DNA from: Lolium rigidum
Lineage: Eukaryota > Streptophyta > Magnoliopsida > Poales > Poaceae
Assembly (NCBI RefSeq): GCF_022539505.1
Contig: NC_061512.1
Coordinates: 156,285,962-156,349,961, forward strand
Length of the DNA: 64,000 nucleotides
Reading direction: 5' to 3'
Shown piece after piece: positions 1-16,262 of this stretch. The first letter of the stretch is position 1, and each line of letters opens with the position of its first letter. The position numbers and the translations under genes are program-made. Below the pieces are notes generated by a model. That model searched no databases. It was not told the DNA's origin and saw nothing but the letters and a program-made list of their open reading frames with translations.

Positions 1-1422
1 TCCTTATTTTTCAAACAGATTTGAACTTCAAGTTTTACGGAGACAAGATAACTTTAGGTACTAATTGAAACCACAACTCTTTGAATCAGCAATGTGAGGT
101 TTACTAAAAGTTTGCAATAGGACTTAATCATTTCTTGATTCTTTAACAATACGGTACCAGTCCGTAAAGTTTCTTATCAGACTTAACAAGTATTTCTATC
201 TCAATTACAAGACTAGCGCATGGTAGAAAACGGATGCCAATACTACAAAATTAATTCAAAATACTACTCGAGACTATGTTTATGATAATTTGTTCATGTT
301 TTAATCTAATTACTAATGAACTCCCACTTAATACAACATCCCTCATAGTTGTTATGTGGTACACGATCCAAATCCACTACACCAAAACCGATCATCACGT
401 GAGATGATGTAGCTTCAATGGTGAACATCAACATGTTGATCATATCATCCATATGACTCGTGTTCAACCTTTCGGTTTCCGTTGTCCCGAGGCCATGTCT
501 GTACATGCTAGGCTCGTCAAGCAAACCCAAGTATTCCGCGTGTGCAACATGGCTTACACCCGTTGTATGTGAACGTTGAATCAATCACATCCGATCATCA
601 CGAGATGCTTCGAAACGACGATCTGTACAACGGTGCATACGAGGGGAGAACACTTTATTATCTTGATATTAATGTGAGGGATCATCTTATAATGCTACCG
701 TCGCGATCTAAGTAAAATAAGATGCATAAAGGATTAACATCACATGCAATTCATATGTGATATGATATGGCCCTTTAGTTTTTGCGCCTTCAATCTTCAT
801 CTCCAAAGCACGGACATGATCTCCATCATCAACGGGCATGATCTCCATCATCGTCGGCGTAGCGTCAAGGTTCATGGCGCCGTCTTCATGGTTGTTCACC
901 TCATGTAGCAACTATTACAACTACTTTGAAATACTACTCAACATGAAATTTAAAGACAACCATAAGGCTCCCGCCGGTTGCCACAATACAATAATGATCA
1001 TCTCATACATATTCATCATCACATTATGGCCATATCACATCACCAAACCCTGCAAAAACAAGTTAGACGTCTCTAATTTGGTTTGCATATTTTACGTGGT
1101 TTAGGGTTTTCGAGTGAGATCTAATCTACCTACGAACATGAACCACAACGGTGATACTAGTGTTGTCAATAGAAGAGTAAATTGAATCTTCACGTAGGAG
1201 AGACAGACACCCGCAAAGCCTCTTATGCAATACAAGTTGCATGTCGAACGAGGAGCAAGTCTCATGAACGCGGTTATGTAAAGTTAGCCCGAGCCGCTTC
1301 ATCCCACTATGCCACAAAGATGCAAAGTACTCAAACTAAAAACAACAAGAGCATCAACGCCCACAAAACCATTGTGTTCTACTCGTGCAACCATCTATGC
1401 ATAGACACGGCTCTGATACCAC
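1..1422 (-). mobile_element. Internal 5' region of a Copia-type LTR retrotransposon, cut by the window edge
   Basis: This lies directly downstream (minus strand) of the LTR at 1423-3044 and its primer binding site, so it is the leader/internal region of that element. Only short open frames are present (for example minus 306-584, 92 codons), and I recognise no gag, protease, integrase or reverse transcriptase in this part. The element either has a long untranslated leader or is a non-autonomous derivative. The rest lies beyond position 1. Confidence 0.75.
1409..1421 (-). other. Primer binding site for initiator Met-tRNA
   Basis: The minus strand reads TGGTATCAGAGCC one base after the end of the LTR. 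This is the canonical plant Copia primer binding site, complementary to the 3' end of initiator tRNA-Met. It fixes the element's orientation (minus) and shows that the LTR at 1423-3044 is its 5' LTR. Confidence 0.9.
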
Positions 1423-3044
1423 TGTAGGATAACGTTGCATAGAAAACAAAAATTTTCCTACCGCGTACACGCAATCCAAGCCAAGATGCAATCTAGAAGA
1501 CGGTAGCAACGAGGGGGTATCGAGTCTCACCCTTGAAGAGATTCCAAAGCCTACAAGATGAGGCTCTTGTTGCTGCGGTAGACGTTCACTTGCCGCTTGC
1601 AAAAACGCGTAGAAGATCTTGATCACGATCGGTTCCGGCGCCACGAACGGGCAGCACCTCCGTACTCGGTCACACGTTCGGTTGTTGATGAAGACGACGT
1701 CCACCTCCCCGTTCCAGCGGGCAGCGGAAGTAGTAGCTCCTCTTGAATCCGACAGCACGACGGCGTGATGTCGGTGGTGGTGGAGAAATCCGGCGGAGCT
1801 TCGCTTAAGCGTGCGGGATGTGGTGGAGGAGAGATACCGCTAGGGTTTGGGGAGAGAGGGGAGGCTAGGGCGCCGGCCAAGGGCAGCCCTAGGTGGTGCG
1901 GCCAAGAGTAGTCAGCCCCCTCCCTCTCCTCCTCATTATATAGGTGGAAATCCCCAAGTGTTGGTATCCAAGTCTTCGAATAAGACCCCAACAATGAAAC
2001 CTCCCATATGTAGGGAAACCTACCCAAGGTGGGAATCCCACTTGGGGTGGGATTCCCCCTTTCCATGAGGGGGTTGGCCGGCCACCCTAGGGGAGTCCAC
2101 CTTGGACTCCTCCCCTTTAGGGTTGGCTGGCCATGCAAGGTGGAGTCCCTCCGGGACTCTACTTTCCATGGTGATTTCTTCCGGACTTTTCTAGAACCTT
2201 CTAGAACCTGCCATAAATGCACCGGATCGTGAACTATGCGGACATGGTTGAGTACTCACTCCGACCAATAACCAATAGCGGGATCTGGAGATCCATAATG
2301 GCTCCCACATATTCAACGATGACTTTAGTGATCGAATGAACCATTCACATACGATACCAATTCCCTTTGTCACGTGATATTTTACTTGTCCGAGGTTTGA
2401 TCTTCGGTATCACTCTATACCTTGTTCATCCTCGTCTCCTGACAAGTACTCTTTACTCGTACCATGGTATGTGGTCTCTTATGAACTTATTCATATGCTT
2501 GCAAGACATTAGACGACATTCCACCGAGAGGGCCCAGAGTATATCTATCCAGTCATCGGGATGGACAAATCCCACTCGTTGATCCATATGCCTCAACTCA
2601 TACTTTCCGGATACTTAATCCCACCTTTATAACCACCCATTTACGCAGGTGGCGTTTGATGTAATCAAAGTACCTTTCCGGTATAAGTGATTTACATGAT
2701 CTCATGGTCATAAGGACTAGGTAACTATGTATCGAAAGCTTATAGCAAATAACTTAATGACGAGATCTTATGCTATGCTTAATTGGGTGTGTCCATTACA
2801 TCATTCATACAATGATATAACCTTGTTATTAATAACATCCAATGTTCATGATTATGAAACTAATCATCCATTAATCAACAAGCTAGTTAAGAGGCATACT
2901 AGGGACTCTTTGTTTGTCTACATATCACACATGTACTAATGTTTCGGTTAATACAATTATAGCATGATATATAAACATTTATCATAAACATAAAGATATA
3001 AATAATAACCACTTTATTATTGCCTCTAGGGCATATCTCCTTCA
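1423..3044 (-). mobile_element. 5' LTR of an Angela/BARE-like Copia element
   Basis: On the minus strand the LTR starts TGAAGGAGATATGCCCTAGA, a start typical of the Angela/BARE group as I remember it, and ends ...CAACGTTATCCTACA, giving 1622 bp with TG...CA ends. The family name is from memory and unverified. On its right it is followed by TTACA and a Gypsy-type LTR sequence, so it inserted into an older LTR. Plus- and minus-strand ORFs inside it are incidental. Confidence 0.8.
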
Positions 3045-3858
3045 TTACAAGTATCAACTTGGCCAGAGCCTCTACTAGCAACGGAGAGCATGCAAGAACA
3101 TAAACAACATATATGATAGATTGATAATCAACATGACATAGTATTCCATATTCATCGGATCCCAACAAACACAACATGTAGCATTACAAATAGATGATCT
3201 TGATCATGATAGGCAACTCACAAGATCTAACATGATAGCACAATGAGGAGAAGACAACCATCTAGCTACTGCTATGGACCCATAGTTCAGGGGTGAACTA
3301 CTCACACATCGATCCGGAGGCGATCATGGTGATGAAGAGACCTCCGGGAGATGATTCCCCTCTCCGGCAGGGTGCCGGAGGCGATCTCTCGAATCCCCCG
3401 AGATGGGATTGGCGGCGGCGGCGTCTCCGGAAGGTTTTCCGTATCGTGGCTCTCGGCATCGGGGTTTTCGCGACGAAGGCTTTAAGTAGGCGGAAGGGCG
3501 AGGGTCGGTGGAGGCACGAGGGCCCCACACCATAGGGCGGTGCGGCCCCACCCTTGGCCGCGCGGCCCGTGGTCCGGGCGCCTCGTCGCCCCACTTCGTA
3601 ACCCTTTCGGTCTTCTGGAAGCTTCGTGGAAAAATAAGACTCTGGGCGTTGATTTCGTCCAATTCCGAGAATATTTCCTTTGTAGGATTTCTGAAACCAA
3701 AAAACAGCAGAAAACAGCAACTGACTCTTTGGCATATCGTCAATATGTTAGTGCCGAAAAATGCATAATAATGACATAAAGTGTGTATAAAACATGTGAG
3801 TATCATCATAGAAGTAGCATGGAACATAAAAAATTATAGATACGTTTGAGACGTATCA
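3045..3858 (-). mobile_element. 3' part of a Gypsy-type LTR (GACGTATCA family), truncated by the Copia insertion
   Basis: The sequence matches, segment by segment, the right-hand halves of the LTRs at 52803-54395 and 59368-60953 (start near 'acaagtatcaacttggcc', a G+C-rich centre, end 'gagacgtatca'). Its left part has been displaced by the Copia element ending at 3044. ORFs on both strands of the G+C-rich centre (3290-3830) are not genes. The right flank does not show the polypurine-like motif that follows the LTR at 54395. Confidence 0.8.
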
Positions 3859-4430
3859 TGCATCACCAAAGCTCTCATTATGCTGGAAGGAACATGACTC
3901 GCTGAACATCCAAATCATGGTGTCTAACCGAGGGAGGGATACTTCAAGGTCTAGGCCAAGCACACAGCCTCTCGCACACGGGTACGGTATCTATTATCCA
4001 AACAATCAAATTTCACATGAGACCTAGTGTAAAACGCTAGGTCCACATGTGGGGGTGCGTACCCCATAAACCCGCGCCAGCGGTAGGAAACGGTACGAAT
4101 AAGGGCTACCATCGCAAAGCGCGCAACGACAAGTTATGCAAGGGTGAACAAAACAGGGTGAGTGAATGGTGAATCGTTCGGCCACCTACCGAACGTTTCT
4201 TACTTACCGGATCCATTTTTCGATAACGAAAATATATTAATATCAAAGATATAAAATACACGTAGTTTCTGCAACAACGCAATACCTTAATGGCAATACG
4301 TATGTACACACAAAAAAAGCTAAGAAAATAAAAGACCAGCTATGATATTCCAGCCATAGCAGCAACAATATATTCACCAATAAGACAACACCTGAATTAC
4401 AGTTTCTCTAAAAGTGGCGTCCCTAATCGT
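3859..4430. repeat. Unassigned intergenic DNA ending in a dispersed repeat motif
   Basis: No gene seen. From about 4214 the text 'tttttcgataacgaaaata' followed by 'tctgcaacaacgca' resembles a dispersed cereal repeat, possibly a LINE-related tail. A related fragment appears near 55905-55970. The class is inferred from memory of such motifs and is uncertain. Confidence 0.35.
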
Positions 4431-6666
4431 CATCGTCGCCCAATCGAAGAAGGAAACTCGCTGGATCCATATTTACATAGGATTTGGTTGGATGGACAGC
4501 ACACTTTAGGCAGATCGCATCTTGTTTGGGGCGGCTCACTCGCATAGTCACATGTACGAGTACGAGGCTCCTCCTTCACCTCCACTGTACGTCCAGCGAT
4601 GCGCACCGGCACGTGAACCACGCGCTCACCCCCGCGGTGGTCCTTGAGCTCATTTACCGTACACGCACGGCTCGCTGTCGCCCGGCCGGTCTGTCCGATG
4701 CCGAAACGGCGAAATCTCTGTTTGCTCTATCCACGTGCATTTGTGGATGTCTTGCGACTTGTGAGTATAATTTGTTTGTCCTAAAACGAATTGCCTCCGT
4801 TTCGAAGTATAAGCCTTTGTAATTATTGTTTTTCAGTTTTCGGCAAAAAATTGATACAGATCCCGTAAACAAGTGCGACCTTTAAAAAAGTTTACAGGGC
4901 ATAGAGAAAATCCCCACCGGACTTGACTATACACATGTTGCAAGGTTATAAAGCGTGTGTGGCCTCTACTCTCCCCCCCCCCCCCACGTTTTGGCGGGAC
5001 GAATATTTTAGCTCGGCCAACTGCTTCCGTCCATACACTCGTCGGAGTCCAGCCAAATTATAGGCATGGAGACGCCGTTTAGCTGGGCCAACTGCTTCTG
5101 GTGAGCTCAGCTCGCATTTCTCATAGTACCCCATCCTCTTCCGAGCGCATCCGCCATGGCCGTGGAGCTCCTCGACCGAGCTTTGGTGCGACCAGGTATG
5201 GGTGGGCGAGCGGCATGGCCAAGCAAGGATGGGTGGGCAGCGCGGCTAGGCAGGGGAGAGCCGGGTGGCGTGACCAGGCAGGGGCAGGTGGGGCGCCGTT
5301 ATGGCAGCACGCGGGGCAGGGCGCCATGCAACGGGCGGGTGGGCGGCGGCGGGGAGTAGGGACCAGTGGTGGGCTGGAGAGAGATGGTCGGGTGGGCAGC
5401 ACACCACCGATTTGCAGTGCCTGTACTCGTGTTTTCAGTGCCTGTATTACCGATTTTACGGTTTGATAATGACGGGATCTGCTAGAGATGATTTAAAGGT
5501 TTATATTTTGAAAAAAAGGCTGTATATGTTTTGTACTAGCATTGATGTTGGAGTCACAAAGGTTGTCGGGGGTATCCTCGATACATATTCAGCGCTGGCT
5601 GCCTTGGGTTGGTAGCCATAAACTAAACTGAACTGAACCCACGGATGTTGCGGGCAGAACACCCGGTCAGATCAGTTACCGAGAGCAAGTAGTGTCGCGT
5701 TTGCCGAGCTATAGCTCGCTAGCATCCCTGGCCATGACCGACCGCCGTATCGCCGTCGCCGTCGCCGTCGCGATCCATGCCCAGCCAGTTGAGGCAGCAC
5801 GCACTCAGCCCGTACGTCACAGCTGAACTCGCTCACTCGACTCCGCCGAAACCGACCGACGGAGCTCCCTTTCCGGTTGGGCGACGGCGACCCCTGACGC
5901 AGACTGCCGCCTGTGTTGTGTCCTGCTGCCTGGCAGCTTCGTGGACCGTGGTGGAGTGGAACTTCCTGACGACGTGCGGCGTGCTAGCTACCAGAATCCA
6001 GAATTCACCCACTAGTAAAATGTGTTAATTTCCTCTTCCCTTCCAGAAAGCGTTTCGTGTTCGTGCATGGTTTACTAGCCGACTGGGTGGGGTGGGGCGC
6101 AAGCCAACTTAAGTTCACTTTTCTTGAATTCAATACATTTATGTTTTTGTTGAATTCAGTTCAATACATCTGTGTTTTTGACGGTGAACATAATATACAT
6201 ACATGACATGCATGGAAAAAGGTAGTAGCACATCCTAAAGCTCAACTGAGAATCCTTGGTACGGCTCACCGTTCACCACGCTTTTGGTCGACGAAACCAG
6301 GACAGCAAAGTTGGGAAATACTACTCGATAGACACCGGAAAAGCAAATAAAGATTCAACCCACGCACAGCAAAATTATACTACTACAACAAACATAGTGA
6401 TATTTTAAAAAAAATGCAGAAGTTTCCACTTGAATTTTACAGGGTTAAGTTTGTTTGTACCGCACCACCGTAGGAAAGTAAAGATAAGTTTCCGTAGATT
6501 TGAGACAATGAAAAAAAATATCATTGCAGAAAATGTAAAATTTTCTCACACACATCATGAAATATCTTTTGGACATAAGTTCATACGAGCCCAAAAAGTC
6601 AATCAAGCCACATACAAGAAACATAAAGTCCATAGCCCACAGACAGAATGTCAATAGTAAATACTA
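4431..6666. other. Intergenic region, no supported gene
   Basis: Contains a run of about 14 C near 4972, a one-sided Stowaway-like end ('cctccgtttcgaagtataag' near 4795), a G+C-rich stretch 5100-5420 with ORFs on both strands, and a short GCCGTC microsatellite near 5745-5772. None of the ORFs (for example 5101-5466, 5777-6028) shows a recognisable domain or consistent splice structure. Confidence 0.5.
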
Positions 6667-6747
6667 CTCCCTCCATCCAACTTTTACGTGTCTAGACACA
6701 TATGTATCTAAATTAAAGCTATGATAACTAAATTTGAATGGAGGGAG
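6667..6747. mobile_element. Short Stowaway-type MITE (81 bp)
   Basis: Begins CTCCCTCCATCCAAC and ends with the complementary GAATGGAGGGAG, flanked on both sides by TA. These are the terminal inverted repeats and TA target duplication of Stowaway (Tc1/Mariner-derived) MITEs. Confidence 0.85.
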
Positions 6748-6918
6748 TACTATAAAGTTCAGTTGAATAAAAAAAATAGTTGTACACTTCCTTACCTAGC
6801 CCTGCCCCGTGGCCATTTATGGAAGGATACACTAAAATTTCTCAGGCAACCGACAATGGTATGAAAATCCATCTCTAACTATCTTGCAAAAATTACCATG
6901 GACACCTAATCTCGTAGA

Positions 6919-7058
6919 CGATGTGTGTCTAAAATTCCACTACCAATATCTTACAAACAGGACACAAGACGTGCTAAATGGACGCAGGCGATGTGTGCTT
7001 TTAAAATTCCACTACCAGTATTTTACAAACAAGACACAATACGGGCTAAATGGAAGAT
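6919..7058. repeat. Two-copy tandem repeat, about 70-bp period
   Basis: The segment starting 'cgatgtgtgtctaaaattcc' at 6919 is repeated from 6989 with scattered substitutions. Each copy contains 'attccactaccaat/gtat' and 'gctaaatgga'. No coding function is evident. Confidence 0.8.
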
Positions 7059-7741
7059 GCATATGACTAAAACTAGTATGTGTGGAATTGCAGCTCTAGC
7101 CAGTTCAACCATAAGACCAATCTAATGGAGGAGAACTAGGCAATTATATTCAACAATATGGACTATATATATGGACCGTGCTCCACGATGATCAGATCTT
7201 CTTAGGCTTGTGGAGTGGTTGCATTCATGAGACCTTCATATTATACAATAAGTTATCTCTTAATACTATCTCCAACAGCTAATGCTTGTATTTCTTCTAA
7301 AATTATTATATCGGTAATGTTAAACTAAAAATAGTGTGATTAAGAGAAAATATCCTATCTAGCTTACTAAGAGATCACGCCTCTCAAACCAGTTAACCGA
7401 CATATGTGCACTGCTTTCAGTCTTTCATCCAGGAACCTGCAAGTTAAGAGTTGTAGTGCAGGTGGTACACGTTTTTACCTGAACCTTCTCCAGCCACGTT
7501 TGCTAGCTAGTACGTGCACGTTTTTTTTTTGTTTTTTGGTCTTGGCTTGTCTCTCGCTTTCTGGTATATCGCCGGTGCCACAACGGCATGAATGCATACA
7601 TGCATAAGAAGCGGGCCCATGTTGAGCTGAACGGGGGCCAGACCCCACTCAATTTTCTGAAACCCCAACAACACCTTTTGTAATTTTAACGGAAGGAATA
7701 GATTCACAAGCGGTAGGAGTACATTGGCAGCACAAGCATGC
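7059..7741. other. Intergenic region downstream of the thiolase gene
   Basis: I see no gene here. The ORFs at 7404-7607 (+) and 7507-7797 (-) have no recognisable domain. The latter overlaps the presumed 3' UTR of the thiolase gene. Confidence 0.4.
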
Positions 7742-7747
7742 TTTATT
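7742..7747 (-). terminator. Candidate polyadenylation signal of the thiolase gene
   Basis: The minus strand reads AATAAA about 195 nt downstream of the thiolase stop codon, a plausible 3' UTR length. The cleavage site itself cannot be seen. Confidence 0.45.
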
Positions 7748-7941
7748 GCAATTAATATTATTATTAAACTGAGAATATCCAAACAGTTACAGCCCAAAGT
7801 GAAAACGTAGAATACGTGATACAGCTGCGGTAGAATAGAATTTTACATGTTGACAGTACCGAATGCATCCAGGTTCATCGTGCACTGAACGCATCCGGGT
7901 TCCATCTTTGGTGTTACAGGGTCGACCTTGAGTTTAAACTC

Positions 7942-13182
<5,241 letters not shown>

Positions 13183-13440
13183 GGCCGCTCGAGAGTCCAG
13201 CCCCAACCTGCAAAATCAGACAAGGAACCCAGCACCAGCGGGTGAATGAGGGCGTCAGGATTCAATTCGATTCCGCAGATGACAAGAGAAGAGAGAACGA
13301 GGGAGATCACGGCTCTAACTGGACCTGGCGGCGGCGGAGTGCACGAGGCGTAGAGGCGGGTTTCTGGGAGAAGTCAAGATCGCGGGGATGGAACGAAACG
13401 GACAAGAAGACGAGGTAGGCGGTGGCACGGAGGTGGACTG
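13183..13440 (-). promoter_or_regulatory. 5' UTR with a leader intron of the thiolase gene (approximate)
   Basis: Upstream of the ATG on the minus strand a polypyrimidine/AG acceptor (ttttgcag, exon resuming at 13207) is preceded by a possible AG|GT donor near 13325, suggesting a leader intron of about 115 bp. The sequence upstream is a CT-rich, G+C-rich leader ending near 13440. No TATA box was identified. The boundaries need transcript data. Confidence 0.5.
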
Positions 13441-13562
13441 GACTGCCTGCTTCCGTTCTGCTATTATGTAGGGGACGGACCGTATGGTTGGTTGGTTTGG
13501 GCCCTTGGGGGTTTCAGATAGATCGCTGTAATAACGGAAAGATACGAGGGTTAATTTGGTTG

Positions 13563-13943
13563 CGTTGTGAAGTGTATAAGTAGATTGCCTTTCCCTTTCC
13601 ATCAGTTCGGATTTTTGGTTCAAGTTGCTAGTGCACGAAGCTTAATATGGTATCAGAGCCCTAGGTCTCGAGTTCAAATCCTGGCTTTCACATGGTTTTC
13701 GCAATTAAGTCTAAAAATTGCTGTTGTTCATGGTTTTCGCAATTAAGCCTAAAAATTGCTGTTGTCCTCCTCTTTAGCCACCGCTGATGCCCTGTTTCGG
13801 TGTGATCTTCTTCTTTCACGTGTTGACTTTCTCTTCTCCCGTCATACGCGAGTGGGGGTGTTGTGAAGTGTATAAGTAGATTGTCTTTCCATTTCAATCA
13901 GTTCGGACTTTTGGTTCAAGTGGCTAGTGCATGAAGCTTAACA
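13563..13943 (+). mobile_element. Complete TRIM (terminal-repeat retrotransposon in miniature), 381 bp
   Basis: Two 85-bp direct LTRs (13563-13647 and 13859-13943) differ at a handful of sites. The first is immediately followed by TGGTATCAGAGCC (13648-13660), the initiator Met-tRNA primer site. The second is preceded by the purine run GAGTGGGGG. A perfect 5-bp target duplication GGTTG flanks the element (13558-13562 and 13944-13948). The left LTR begins CG instead of TG, a point change. The 211-bp interior has no coding capacity and contains a 38-bp tandem duplication (13691-13728, 13729-13766). It lies about 380 bp upstream of the thiolase ATG. Confidence 0.93.
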
Positions 13944-14114
13944 GGTTGGTCTTCTTAAAAACACAATGAATGTGCGGTTTAGGTTGGGGAGCTAGGACAC
14001 CGTGGCGGAGTTAATTTTAGGGATGCATATATGGACAAAAGATGCAATTTTACAAAGAATATTTTCCCTAACCGTTGTGCACCGCTCGAGCTTAGGGTGG
14101 ATCCGCCACTACTA

Positions 14115-14427
14115 GGACATGTACAATGGTAAAGAATGTATGGCTTTCTTTTAGAATCCATATTATCTAAATAAGATGAGAAATAAAAGTGGTAAAATGC
14201 ATTATGTTTTAATGTCATCCCTTGCATTTAACACAAATTAATTATTTTTAATAGAGTATGTTGCTGACGGAAGACACATGCTACAATGGAGAAAATAGAT
14301 TTCTCTTATATTCTTTAATGTAGGGATTGCAACCTTCTCTTTTTTTATTTTATTTTCTTCAACTAAGCAAAACACATTCGATATGGCAACCGTAAAGAAA
14401 GACTGATGTCACCTTATTGTACATGCC
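14115..14427. mobile_element. MITE with GGACATGTACAATGG-type inverted ends (313 bp)
   Basis: The left end GGACATGTACAATGG is matched by the right end in reverse complement (GGCATGTACAATAAGG). The interior is A+T-rich. The flanks are CTA on the left and TTA on the right, possibly a diverged TWA target duplication, so a PIF/Harbinger-like MITE is the best guess. Confidence 0.65.
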
Positions 14428-15057
14428 TTAGCTGGAAATCAGTGAGGGTAATTAGATCTTTAGTCCCACTCACTTGATGTGTGCATGGTGGGAGTTCCTT
14501 GCGCTTGTTTTGTTCGTGCGATGTGTGGGCCTAAGAGCAAATCCTAATTATTTTTATTGAATAATCTATGTCCGGATGCTATTTGACGTACCATATATGG
14601 GTTAGCTTAAAATTGGATATCCTTATATTTAGAATTTCTTTAAATCGAGTATATATTCTGTATAATGGATCTACATGAGAATTGAGTGCCGAAATTATCC
14701 CATAAGTTTACGTCTCTGGTCCTCTAGATGGTTGTACGTGTTCGGAATGGCGATATATGGGCGATTAGAGATTTTGGTCGATGTCATAGTCCTGATGAAC
14801 GATGTCTAGTGTCTGTCTCTTCGGTTGATTGCTAGGTCTTTGTTTCTTTCATGTGCTCCCATGTTGTTAGTTAACCTATTCCCTAGCTTTCACATCCACC
14901 ATCGGATTCCTCTTGTGTGTTCTACAAGTGTGATCATAAAACCACTGAAACCATAGATCGTTCGTGTCTAGACAGTGAGGCTGATGAAGAATTTGGAGGC
15001 CCAAGTGTAGGAGATGAGGATGTCAGAGGCAGAAAGACATGGTAATGAAGGATATGG
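14428..15057. other. Intergenic region
   Basis: No recognisable gene. The stretch from 14960 onward leads into the DUF4283-like relic and may belong to the same degraded element. Confidence 0.4.
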
Positions 15058-15430
15058 GAGAGGGAAAATGATGTTGAAGGATCCTTAGACAGTGGTCAAA
15101 CTTTTCATGGAGAAGTTGATGCATGCATATGTAGTTGGTCCGACGCTGTGGAGCTTTTGTTGACCTATCGAAGGGCCTTAAGGAGCTAGACATGAGGGTA
15201 GTTTTTTTTCACTTTTAAGCAGGCATTGGGATAGAGGTAGGGGATCGTTCGTAGTGGTTTGAGAATGAGTTTTTGGTTTTTGAGGAGTTTGACCCAAGTA
15301 AGACGATGGAGGATTACAAGTTCAATATCACTCCGATCGGGGTGTGAGTCTTTGTTTTACCTTTGGGGTCAATGGACATAAACATGTGGAGAGGATCAGT
15401 GACAAATTTATTGCGGTGCAGGTAGATGAA
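15058..15430 (+). pseudogene. DUF4283-like retroelement protein relic
   Basis: The plus strand around 15258-15360 reads ...FLVFEEFDPSKTMEDYKFNI followed by a PIGV / VFVLPLG-like pattern, matching the 'FDP(S)...PIWVRV..LPLG' signature of DUF4283 proteins encoded by plant LINE-type and related elements. A TGA follows ITPIGV, and the upstream part is in other frames, so it is broken. No zinc knuckle or reverse transcriptase was seen nearby. The assignment rests on motif memory. Confidence 0.6.
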
Positions 15431-15889
15431 TAGGCGCTAACAAATTTTAGTTTTTTTTCAAATTAAAGCTTGACATAAAGATAAATTTTGTAATTATGTA
15501 ACTACGTGAAATTTTCTATATACCAAGAAACCAAGAAGCAAATAAATAACGACACAAGTAAAAAATAGAAATAACTGCAATGGAGAACGATGTTGTATCC
15601 CTAGTCGCGACACAAAATCCAACAACACCACAAAGGCTAACTCTGTTCTCCACTAGAAGGAACACAACTTATGAAGTTGTAGACTCATATCACTCAATGG
15701 CGTGCCATCTCTTTCCTGAACCATATAATTTTCTTGCACCTTTGGAATACTTGTGCATCTTCACCTCGGCTTGTGCCAAAAGTTTAGCATGTAAAAACTT
15801 CATATAATCTTCTCAACGAACTACTCTTAGGATGCGCTCCGCACACCTTTCCACACCCTGAGACATGTATATTCGTGCATCCACACGCG
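15431..15889. other. Intergenic A+T-rich region
   Basis: The ORF at 15580-15807 (+, 75 codons) has no recognisable domain, and I see no gene. Confidence 0.4.
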
Positions 15890-15892
15890 TTA

Positions 15893-16176
15893 GAGCATCT
15901 CCAACAGACGTGCCAAATTTTGGTGCTGTAAAACTACTTTGCAGTGTTTCGCGCGTGAGACCATATTTTCCTCCAACAGGTAAAACTGGGTACTTGTTTC
16001 TGCGCGGGATTTATACCGCGCGCTCTTTCCGGCGCGGTAGATATAGCGCACAGGATAGCGTTTTTGCAGCCCGCTCCAATTTACAGCACCGGTTGCAGCA
16101 TCTGTTGGAGCATCAATTTGGATCTCTCGCGCTAAACTAGTTATTTTTTCGGATACTGCCCCCGCTGGAGATGCTC
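15893..16176. mobile_element. TTA-target-site MITE, GAGCATCTCCAACAG family (284 bp)
   Basis: Starts GAGCATCTCCAACAGACG and ends with the reverse complement ...GCTGGAGATGCTC. Both sides are flanked by TTA (15890-15892, 16177-16179), the target duplication of PIF/Harbinger-type elements. Its terminus matches that of the AP2-carrying element at 18631-20318, so it may be a deletion derivative of the same family. Confidence 0.8.
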
Positions 16177-16262
16177 TTATTACAAATGTGTAATTCATAG
16201 TGTCCGCAAGCTTGAGATTACATAGAGCAAAACCACGCTTTATCGTATATTTGGATAGCTTA

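Noticed and set aside
3290..3830. Overlapping ORFs on both strands (up to 167 codons)
   Set aside because: They lie in the G+C-rich centre of a Gypsy-type LTR and recur in the LTRs at 53.8-54.4 kb and 60.4-60.7 kb with different frames.
13648..13660. tRNA-like segment
   Set aside because: TGGTATCAGAGCC is the primer binding site of the TRIM; there is no cloverleaf or full tRNA.
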